Shown here: positions 9,395 through 16,189 of the stretch, one piece after another
Numbering within the stretch: the stretch's first letter is position 1
Layout of the letters: each line of letters starts with the position of its first letter
DNA from: BJ22 sp031405895
Lineage (GTDB): Bacteria; Planctomycetota; Planctomycetia; Pirellulales; Pirellulaceae
Direction of reading: 5' to 3'
NCBI GenBank assembly: GCA_031405895.1
Contig: JANOFL010000142.1
Location: forward strand, 1-64,000
Length of the DNA stretch: 64,000 nt
The notes under the pieces: model-generated
The model's database searches: none
What the model was told of the DNA's origin: nothing
The model's input: the letters and a program-made list of their open reading frames with translations, nothing else
Made by a program: the position numbers and the translations under genes

Positions 9395-9429
9395 TGAAAT
9401 CTCAAATCTCAAATTTGAAATCTCAGATC
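9395..9429. repeat. Short A/T-rich tandem repeat (AAATCTC units)
   Basis: About four copies of an AAATCTC-like heptamer, one partly inverted, lie in the 141-bp gap between the Mrp gene and the small membrane-protein gene. Confidence 0.6.
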
Positions 9430-9474
9430 CTGTTTCCCCTATTTTGACACACCTTTCGCCTCATCCTTCTTCCC

Positions 9475-10542
9475 TCATCCCAGCACTGGCAATGAGACAT
9501 TGAGCGGCCGGGAGGCGGCTTCATTGGCGAGGTGGCGGGACAGGTTCCAGGCGATTCGTTCGAGATGGGGCGCGACGAGCGGGTCGCTAAAGTTTTCCAT
9601 GGGCGAGCCGCTGTCGCCGCGCTGCCGAAGGCTGATGTTGATCGGGATCTCGCCGAGGAACGGGATGCCCGCGTCTTCCGCATACTGACGGGCACCGCCT
9701 TTGCCAAAAATGTCGTATCGCTTGTTGCAGTCGGGGCAGATGAACCCGCTCATGTTCTCGACCAGGCCGACGAGCGGAATTTTCACCTGGCGGAACATGC
9801 CGACGGCCTTCACGGCGTCGATCAATGCGACTTCCTGCGGCGTGCAAACAACCACCGCCCCCGTGACGGGCAACTGCTGGGACAGGGACAACACAATGTC
9901 GCCCGTGCCCGGCGGCAAGTCGATGATCAGCCAGTCGAGCGGACCCCAGTCGACATCGCGCAGGAACGTCGTCACGGCCGAATGCAACATTGGGCCGCGC
10001 CAGATCACGGCCTGGTCGGGCGGGACCATAAAGCCGATCGACATCAGCGGCATGCCGTCGAGGTGGTGCGGCGCGATCTTGCTGCCGTCTTCGGACTTGC
10101 CGACCTGGCCGCGAACGCCCGTCATCTGGGGAAGGCTCGGGCCATAGACGTCGGCATCGAGCAGGCCGACCCGGCAGCCCGCCCGCTTGAGCGCGAGCGC
10201 GAGGGCCAGCGCGACGGTGCTTTTCCCCACGCCCCCTTTGCCGCTGCCGACCGCGATCACAGCCTTGGCAGTCAGGCTGATCTTGCCCAGCGGCAAGACT
10301 TTGCGTTCGACCAGGTGGACATTCGCCGAAGCATCATCGACGCCGGAGACATTGCGGGCAGCATCGACCAGTTCACTTTCAAAGTCCCGTTTTAGCGGCG
10401 CCGCGAAGGTCCCAAGCTCGGCCTCAATCGCGACCTTGCCAGCGGTGACTGCGACCGTTCGCAGCTGGCCAGTCTTCGAGAGCGGCCGGCCGGTTTCCGG
10501 ATCGCGGATGGCTTCGAGCGAGGCACGAACGAGGGCTTGCAT
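9475..10542 (-). CDS. mrp: Mrp/ApbC-family iron-sulfur cluster carrier ATPase
   Basis: The protein has 355 residues. Residues 1-85 form an MIP18/DUF59-type N-terminal domain. The P-loop GSGKGGVGKSTVALALA has the deviant Walker A of the Mrp/NBP35 group, followed by DADVYGPSLPQM, the switch DLPPGTGDIVLSL and the conserved VENMSGF segment. The CPDC motif directly after it supplies the CxxC that bridges an Fe-S cluster between two subunits. The role is assembly or transfer of iron-sulfur clusters in the cytoplasm. Length and motif order are normal. It sits upstream of the small membrane protein and CoA synthetase-like genes on the same strand, separated by 141 bp. Confidence 0.93.
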   Translation of the reverse strand: MQALVRASLEAIRDPETGRPLSKTGQLRTVAVTAGKVAIEAELGTFAAPLKRDFESELVDAARNVSGVDDASANVHLVERKVLPLGKISLTAKAVIAVGSGKGGVGKSTVALALALALKRAGCRVGLLDADVYGPSLPQMTGVRGQVGKSEDGSKIAPHHLDGMPLMSIGFMVPPDQAVIWRGPMLHSAVTTFLRDVDWGPLDWLIIDLPPGTGDIVLSLSQQLPVTGAVVVCTPQEVALIDAVKAVGMFRQVKIPLVGLVENMSGFICPDCNKRYDIFGKGGARQYAEDAGIPFLGEIPINISLRQRGDSGSPMENFSDPLVAPHLERIAWNLSRHLANEAASRPLNVSLPVLG

Positions 10543-10602
10543 GGCGAATTCAGGTGGCTGGGTCGGACGATATTCAGGAGAAGAGCCTATCCGACAAACG
10601 CT

Positions 10603-10627
10603 CCTTGCTTGCGCTGCGGGCTGGTAT
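10603..10627. repeat. REP-like half element (family B)
   Basis: The sequence CCTTGCTTGCGCTGCGGGCTGGTAT is one arm of a palindromic family also found at 13971-13995, 34327-34397, 38729-38752 and 38975-38998. It lies in the gap upstream of mrp. Confidence 0.8.
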
Positions 10628-10674
10628 CTGGCTTTGCCCGTATAGGCGGGTGTTTGCCGGTTCCCGGACAGGTT

Positions 10675-11343
10675 TTATGGCAGAACGGCGGCCCAGTTGA
10701 CGTCCGAGGCATGACGCGGCCAGGGAAGTTGCCGGAGGACCGGTGCGGGCCAAGGCCGCGGTACCGGCAATTGTCCCGAAAAGTGTGCGGCTGCCAACCG
10801 GAGCAATCGGTCGGCTTCGGCGACTGAACCGATGATCGCGGCGAAACCCGACTCCAGAAACAGCAACGTCGCCCGCGGATCGGCATCGTTCGAGCTGGCC
10901 ACCAGCATCACCGAGCGTGGCAAGTTCATGGTTGCGACGGAGGCACAAATCTGGATCAGCCGCGCAGGCGGCACATCGACAAGGACAAGCGACCGCTCAA
11001 GCCGGCCCGCCATCGCTGCCGCGTCGGCAAGGTCAAGGGCCGGGACAACAAAACGGGCCGGGTTGTCGTGAGCCTGTAGCGCCTTGGAGCCAATCCGGGA
11101 ACCGCCGGGGTCTGACGCCAAATCGCGCAGTCTTCGGAGCGATTTGGGGTCTGACCCCTTCTCTTCGCGGTTCGCGGATTGGCTCGTGGACGTATTTTGA
11201 CGTCCAGTGGCGCTTCCTCTTCCCGCAAGCATGGACCGGAGCAGCCCCAGCCACCGGCCCGCAGGATCGAGCACGATGATCCGCTGGAAATGGGGACGGG
11301 TGAAGACAACCCGACCGCCTCCAGCTGCAGTGTCTCCATTCAT
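10675..11343 (-). CDS. Unknown protein coupled to an NtrC-like regulator
   Basis: The protein has 222 residues and no recognised family. The start codon overlaps the stop of the regulator gene by four bases (ATGA), so the two are translationally coupled. The middle part (ARFVVPALDLADAAAMAGRLERSLVLVDVPPARL, then SVMLVASSNDADP...LFLESGFAAIIGSV) has alternating hydrophobic strands and an FLESGFAAII segment that recalls a receiver-like alpha/beta fold, but no phospho-acceptor site is certain. Residues about 62-79 are encoded by the second copy of the 52-bp hairpin repeat, so the N-terminal region may be a tolerant linker. A role as a partner of the regulator is inferred only from coupling. Confidence 0.6.
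   Translation of the reverse strand: MNGDTAAGGGRVVFTRPHFQRIIVLDPAGRWLGLLRSMLAGRGSATGRQNTSTSQSANREEKGSDPKSLRRLRDLASDPGGSRIGSKALQAHDNPARFVVPALDLADAAAMAGRLERSLVLVDVPPARLIQICASVATMNLPRSVMLVASSNDADPRATLLFLESGFAAIIGSVAEADRLLRLAAAHFSGQLPVPRPWPAPVLRQLPWPRHASDVNWAAVLP
11107..11158. repeat. 52-bp hairpin element (family C), copy 2, inside a coding sequence
   Basis: On the minus strand this copy matches copy 1 (8264-8315) at 50 of 52 bases. The two differences are A-to-T on one arm and T-to-A on the other, at pairing positions, so the stem is kept. Relative to the reading frame it is inverted compared with copy 1. Confidence 0.9.
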
Positions 11344-12764
11344 TCCTGCACCTCGTCGAATTCGACCGGCTCGAAGTCGATGGCTTCACCCGGCAGGACG
11401 ATCCCGAGGTGAGCACAGCGGCGGAGGAGTTTGGCACGGCTCAAGCCAAGATGCCGGGCCGCTTCGCTGCGGTTGTTGCGGCACAGGGCCAAGGCCCGCT
11501 CCATGACTTCCCGTTCAACGGTCTCCAGCAGCTTCTCCAGATCGACCTGCTCGGCCGGCAAGCGGCTGCCGCGCTGGGCCGCGATCCCCAGCCGGATCGC
11601 CTCGGGCAGGTCACCGACCTCCAGCGTCTTGCCCGACGGCTTGGACAGCATCTGGGCCAGGGCGGAGGAAAGCTCGGCCACCTCGCCCGGCCAGCTGTAC
11701 TCGGTGAGCGTTTCAATCGCGACCGGCGAAAGCGTGACTGGACCGTGCCCCTTTTGCCGGCTGGCCGAGTCGGTGACCGCCGCCATCATCCCGGCCAGGT
11801 CCATGCGACGTTGCGCCAGCTGTGGCAGCACGATGGTCTGGGCTGAGAGCTGGGCTTCGAGAAACGTATCGAACGGGGCGGGCGACTCTTCGTCGTTGAC
11901 GGCGCCGCGTCGCGCGACGGTCCGGGTCGCAAACAGCCGGATCAACGCCGGGCTGATGCGGAGGAACCCGGCCAGTTCCGTCTGCGAGCCTGAATCGAGC
12001 CGCTCGACATCTACCAGCAACAGGCAAACCACTGGCGGGTCGAACTGGCTTCGCTCGGCCAGCGCGTGACGGATGACATCCTGGATGAAAGCTTGATCGG
12101 CGGCCCGGCACTGGACCGGCGTCAGCGGTGGCGACTTGCCCGATTTGACGTACCGCAAGGCATGAATCCGCCGCGCGAGCAGCTCCTGTTCGCCCCCCGC
12201 CGGTCCGGCGACCATCACATGCGAGTCAGCCGTGCTGGCGGCGTGGACTTGGGCCCGCAGCCGTTCGGCGACGGGGCTGCTTCCGAGCAGCGAAAAGACC
12301 TGAGCCGCGCGGGCGGTCTGGGCTCGTTGCCGGGCAAGTTCCACCCGGGCGGTGGCCATCGCCGCTTCGGCAACACGGCGCTCCGTTCCCTTGCCAGCGT
12401 CGTGGCCGACGATCGTCAGCAGCCAGGCTTCCTGTCCGTCGCCGGCGGGCACGACCAGCGTCTGGGCCGACACGACGACAGGCTGACCGGCGTCATCGAG
12501 CGAGTAGACCAGCGTGCTTTCCGCGTTGCCCGATCCAACCTCAATCGCCAACCCGGCCAGTCGCCGGTCGAGCGGTTCGGCGGAACCGGAGTTGCCCGGA
12601 TGCGAAGTCCGGCCCAGCGCATCTTTGACTTCGACGCCGAGCCAGCTGGCGGCGGCCGCATTGAGCGTGAGAATCAAGCCGGCTTCGTCCCGCAGAATCA
12701 CGGGCTGGGCGCACGCGGCCAGCCACTCGGGAAGTTGCGGCTGGTTGGCGCGGCGTCGGCCCAT
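11340..12764 (-). CDS. NtrC/Fis-type regulator with degenerate ATPase domain
   Basis: The protein has 474 residues. The N-terminal 110 residues look like a PAS domain (PVILRDEAGLILTLNAAAASWLG). A central region aligns with sigma-54 activators: GPAGGEQELLARRIH matches the usual GESGTGKELLARAIH, but the Walker A lysine is Gln. LLLVDVERLDSGSQTELAGFL matches the Walker B region, but DE is DV. No GAFTGA loop is present. The C-terminus has a clear Fis-type helix-turn-helix (ALCRNNRSEAARHLGLSRAKLLRRC). It therefore probably binds DNA and senses a ligand through PAS but cannot hydrolyse ATP to drive sigma-54 polymerase. It is coupled to the unknown gene downstream. Confidence 0.75.
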   Translation of the reverse strand: MGRRRANQPQLPEWLAACAQPVILRDEAGLILTLNAAAASWLGVEVKDALGRTSHPGNSGSAEPLDRRLAGLAIEVGSGNAESTLVYSLDDAGQPVVVSAQTLVVPAGDGQEAWLLTIVGHDAGKGTERRVAEAAMATARVELARQRAQTARAAQVFSLLGSSPVAERLRAQVHAASTADSHVMVAGPAGGEQELLARRIHALRYVKSGKSPPLTPVQCRAADQAFIQDVIRHALAERSQFDPPVVCLLLVDVERLDSGSQTELAGFLRISPALIRLFATRTVARRGAVNDEESPAPFDTFLEAQLSAQTIVLPQLAQRRMDLAGMMAAVTDSASRQKGHGPVTLSPVAIETLTEYSWPGEVAELSSALAQMLSKPSGKTLEVGDLPEAIRLGIAAQRGSRLPAEQVDLEKLLETVEREVMERALALCRNNRSEAARHLGLSRAKLLRRCAHLGIVLPGEAIDFEPVEFDEVQE

Positions 12765-12940
12765 GTTCGGCAGGATGCAATCAGTCAGGAACGGTTCACG
12801 CCACTCGCTCCGCCGGCAAAGCGGTTGGCGAAAACTGTTATCATGATCGCCGCAAACGGTCCGCGCAAGTATCCGGCCGTGGGGACGAAGCTCCCGCTTT
12901 GTCCTCCTGACTGGATTCTCCCCGCAAACCCGCCCCCCGC

Positions 12941-13960
12941 ATGGCCCGCGAAAAACTGCTCGCCAACGAACCGCCCGCTGTGGAAGACGACCTCAGCCTG
13001 CGTCCGGGCCAGATCAGCCAGATGGTCGGCCAGCGGGAAGTCATCGAGCGGCTGCGGATCGCCATCGACGCCGCCAAGAACCGCGCCGAGCCGCTGGGGC
13101 ACATCCTGCTCGACGGCCCCCCGGGACTGGGCAAAACCACCTTCGCCCACTGCATCCCCAAGGAACTCGGCGTCCACATCGACTTCCTCAGCGGCCCGTC
13201 GCTCAAGGCCCCCAAGGACCTGATCCCGAACCTGACCAACCTGCAAAGCCACCAGGTCCTCTTCATCGACGAGATCCACCGCATCCCCAAAGCGGTCGAA
13301 GAGTACCTCTACACGGCGATGGAAGATTTTCGGATCGACCTGATCCTCGGCGAAGGGATCAACGCACGGACCCACAACTTCCGATTAAAACCCTTCACCA
13401 TGATCGGCGCCACCACCCGGGCCGGCATGCTCACCGGCCCGCTCCGCGACCGCTTCCAGATTCGCGAGCACCTCGACTTCTATTCGCTCGACGAGATCAC
13501 CGAGATCATCCGGCGGAACGCGAAGAAACTGGCCGTCGGGATCGACGACGACGCGGCCGTGGAGATCGCCCACCGCAGCCGCAGCACGCCGCGAATCGCC
13601 AACAACCGGCTCCGCTGGGTCCGCGACTTCGCCCAGACCCGGGCCAACGGCCACGTCAGCCTTGCCGTCGCTCAGGCCGCACTCCTGATGGCCCAGATCG
13701 ACACGCTCGGCCTCGACCGCCAGGACCGGCGTTATCTGGAAACCCTGATCCGCGTCTGCGGCGGCGGCCCGACCGGCATCGAAACCATCGCCGCCACCAT
13801 GAACACTTCCTCGGACACGCTCGAAGACGAAGTCGAACCCTTCCTCCTCCGCATCGGCCTGATCCTGCGGACAGCACGGGGGAGGATTGCAACGTCATCC
13901 GGCTTTCGCCACATTGGCGATGAACCTCCAGCGCAGCCGCAAGGCCAGCTTTTTGATTGA
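12941..13960 (+). CDS. ruvB: Holliday junction branch-migration ATPase RuvB
   Basis: The 339-residue length is normal for RuvB. The sequence shows the Walker A GPPGLGKTT, Walker B LFIDEIHR, sensor GATTRAGMLTGPLRDRF, the arginine-finger region, and the C-terminal winged helix with GGGPTGIETIA and a final GLILRTARGRI. It forms the hexameric motor that drives branch migration with RuvA during recombinational repair. The gene is transcribed divergently from the NtrC-like regulator (176-bp gap). ruvA and ruvC are not in the window. The start codon has no strong Shine-Dalgarno sequence. Confidence 0.97.
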   Translation: MAREKLLANEPPAVEDDLSLRPGQISQMVGQREVIERLRIAIDAAKNRAEPLGHILLDGPPGLGKTTFAHCIPKELGVHIDFLSGPSLKAPKDLIPNLTNLQSHQVLFIDEIHRIPKAVEEYLYTAMEDFRIDLILGEGINARTHNFRLKPFTMIGATTRAGMLTGPLRDRFQIREHLDFYSLDEITEIIRRNAKKLAVGIDDDAAVEIAHRSRSTPRIANNRLRWVRDFAQTRANGHVSLAVAQAALLMAQIDTLGLDRQDRRYLETLIRVCGGGPTGIETIAATMNTSSDTLEDEVEPFLLRIGLILRTARGRIATSSGFRHIGDEPPAQPQGQLFD

Positions 13961-13970
13961 CGCCTGTCCA

Positions 13971-13995
13971 ATACCAGCCCGCAGCGCAAGCAAGG
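13971..13995. repeat. REP-like half element (family B)
   Basis: The sequence ATACCAGCCCGCAGCGCAAGC followed by AAGG lies just after the ruvB stop codon. It is the reverse complement of the arm at 10603-10627. Confidence 0.8.
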
Positions 13996-13999
13996 AACG

Positions 14000-14212
14000 A
14001 TTGCCGGTTGCTCGTTAGCAACGATCGAGATGCGCCGCGCGGGCGGAACGTGGGCGCAGATTGGCGTCTCGCAGCTGGCCACCTTTATCGACACCACCCC
14101 GCCGCTCGTAGCTGGCCAGCCGGAAACGCGCGAGTACCGCTGCCAGGGCGTAGTCGGCAACCAGCGCACCGGCGAAGTCTCCGCCACCGTCTCCATCGTC
14201 ACCGTGCCGTAG
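14000..14212 (+). pseudogene. C-terminal remnant of a secreted planctomycete protein
   Basis: An open frame of about 60-70 codons ends in a segment TFIDTTPPLVAGQPETREYR...GEVSATVSIVTVP. It reads like the last beta-strands of a fibronectin-like domain that closes many planctomycete hypothetical proteins. No credible start, ribosome site or upstream domain exists, because the ruvB stop and a REP element lie directly before it. I infer a gene fragment. Alternatively it is a chance open frame. Confidence 0.4.
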
Positions 14213-14239
14213 TCTGGGGAATTTTTTGACTTCCTTGAC

Positions 14240-16012
14240 TCATCCCCGGATGAGTTTTTCCATCAGTTCGCGGTTGATCGACATTTTGCGAAACTCTTCC
14301 TCCATTTCCACTTTGGCTTTTCTCACATTCTCGGCCGTTCGTGCACCGGGATTGGCGACCAGTTTGTCAATCGCCTTGAAATAGCGGTCGGCCTTCTGGA
14401 CGACCGGCTTGATGTCCTCGTTGCAGATCTTGAGCAGTCGCGCCGAACCCTGAACCATTGTTTTCATCCGGTCGCGCGTGATTTTCTCGTAATCGGGATC
14501 TGTTACCGACCAGACCATGTCCTCAAGCGGGGCCATCAGCCTCGACAGTTCATAGAGGGTCGCATTGCGGGACAATGCGCCGCTGTTCCGACCTTGCGCG
14601 ATTTCCAGCAGGATCCGGGCTGACTCATGGTTGGGTGCCAGGTCCAGCACCGCCTGCAGTGCCGCCTGGACTTCGGACTGGGCAAGTCCCGATTCGCCCG
14701 TTTCGGCCAATGTAGCCTGGAGCGCGGTGAACTGTTCGATCGCCGCCGTGATCTTTTCCGGGCGGTCGACGCGGGCAAGCTCGATCATGGATTGAAGGTC
14801 GGGCACCGTGAAGAGCTGCACTTTCCACGCGTTCTCTACGGCGGACTGGATCACAAGGTCATTGATCGCGTCCACATTCTCAGCTGGAATCGCGACCACT
14901 TTTTTCTGGTCGGCAATTGCGCCGAGGATTTTGGGTACGACCGCCCCCACTGCCACCACTTTCCAGTTGACCAGGATATCGCCGGTCGCGGCAAAATCAT
15001 GGTCGATCGAAAAACCCTCCAGCATGGACAACATCAGGACGGCATAGGCGGCTCCGGCAGAGCCTCCTCCCATGGGTGAATACTTGTCGCCAAAGCTGAT
15101 CTGAATGCCGCCGTCGCCCCATTTCGGATAGCGGAGCTGGACGGCCCGAATCGCCTCATCCAGTGAAACGCGCATTTCTTCGGAGATTTCCTGACGACCA
15201 ACAAAAAAAGCCGACACGTGGTGGCGTTGATCTTCCCGCTGGGCAATCACATCCACGGCCACACCCAACACCTGGCCATCGCCGTTCTCCTGGACCATCA
15301 GCGCCTGAATCGTGGCCAGGTTCGCAACAATCTCTTTTTCCTTGTCGGCATATTCCGGGCGGGCAATTCCGTTGCTTCCGTCCACGATCGAACCGTCAAT
15401 GACAGGCACAGCCCCGGTGTCAATGGTTTCCGGCGGGGCTTCCGGGGTTACTTCAGGCTGTCCAGCCCCGGTCGATTCAGCCACATCACTGCTCGCGGCG
15501 CTCTCGGCGGTCTTGTCGCTGCTGTCGGCAGGTTGGTCCAAAGGCGGCATTTCGCCAATTGCCCTGGCGTGGTTGAGGATGGCGTCCCGCAAGGGGAAGG
15601 ATGTTCCGTGTTTCATATACACTTCACCTGTCTTGCCTGTGCGGGTGAAGACCTTCCTGCCGTCCAGCGTGTAACGCAGCCGAAGGGCATCTTTTCGCCT
15701 CGCCCCCGGCAGCCCGAGGCCGTCCGGAGTAACCACGATGACTCCATTCGGGTCGTTGGCCCAGAACACCTTGAGCTGGTCAATACAGTTGATGCCGCCA
15801 GCTCCCTGCCGATGGCTGCCGTAGTAGGCCAGCGTGAGTTCGATCACGGGCTCGGCGGCTGACTCCGACTGCCCCATCGCAACCGGCAGTGGCAAGGTGA
15901 ACGCAGCAACCACGAACGCGGTGAAGCAGGCCACGACTTTTCCAGCAACCCTGGGACCACACCAAAGGCCTGGCTTGTCCAGATTCACCCGGAGGTTTTT
16001 AGGGAAGGTCAT
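14240..16012 (-). CDS. Secreted stand-alone Lon-type (S16) protease domain protein
   Basis: The protein has 590 residues. The ATG at 16012 follows GGAGGAG, and a signal sequence spans about residues 25-47 (VACFTAFVVAAFTLPLPVAMGQ). An acidic Ala/Ser/Pro linker spans about 155-215. The segment from about 220 to 400 matches the Lon proteolytic domain: GGGSAGAAYAVLML holds the putative nucleophile Ser318, and VVPKILGA holds Lys361. The 43-residue spacing equals that of Ser679 and Lys722 in E. coli Lon. No AAA+ ATPase domain is present. The last 190 residues are helical and charged. I infer a periplasmic or paryphoplasmic ATP-independent protease. The substrate is unknown. Confidence 0.78.
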   Translation of the reverse strand: MTFPKNLRVNLDKPGLWCGPRVAGKVVACFTAFVVAAFTLPLPVAMGQSESAAEPVIELTLAYYGSHRQGAGGINCIDQLKVFWANDPNGVIVVTPDGLGLPGARRKDALRLRYTLDGRKVFTRTGKTGEVYMKHGTSFPLRDAILNHARAIGEMPPLDQPADSSDKTAESAASSDVAESTGAGQPEVTPEAPPETIDTGAVPVIDGSIVDGSNGIARPEYADKEKEIVANLATIQALMVQENGDGQVLGVAVDVIAQREDQRHHVSAFFVGRQEISEEMRVSLDEAIRAVQLRYPKWGDGGIQISFGDKYSPMGGGSAGAAYAVLMLSMLEGFSIDHDFAATGDILVNWKVVAVGAVVPKILGAIADQKKVVAIPAENVDAINDLVIQSAVENAWKVQLFTVPDLQSMIELARVDRPEKITAAIEQFTALQATLAETGESGLAQSEVQAALQAVLDLAPNHESARILLEIAQGRNSGALSRNATLYELSRLMAPLEDMVWSVTDPDYEKITRDRMKTMVQGSARLLKICNEDIKPVVQKADRYFKAIDKLVANPGARTAENVRKAKVEMEEEFRKMSINRELMEKLIRG

Positions 16013-16189
16013 CGGTCAACTCCTCCAGAACTCGGGAACCGTAGTGCTGTCCGTCTATGCCTGCCCTTATTTTCAGGCCACCGGACGGGCCATGTCAACC
16101 CACAAGAGTGCAACCGGCGACATGTCCCAACAAGACTCATGTTGTGCCTGCTCCGGCAGAGGGACAGAAAACCGGAGTGCCGCGATTTC

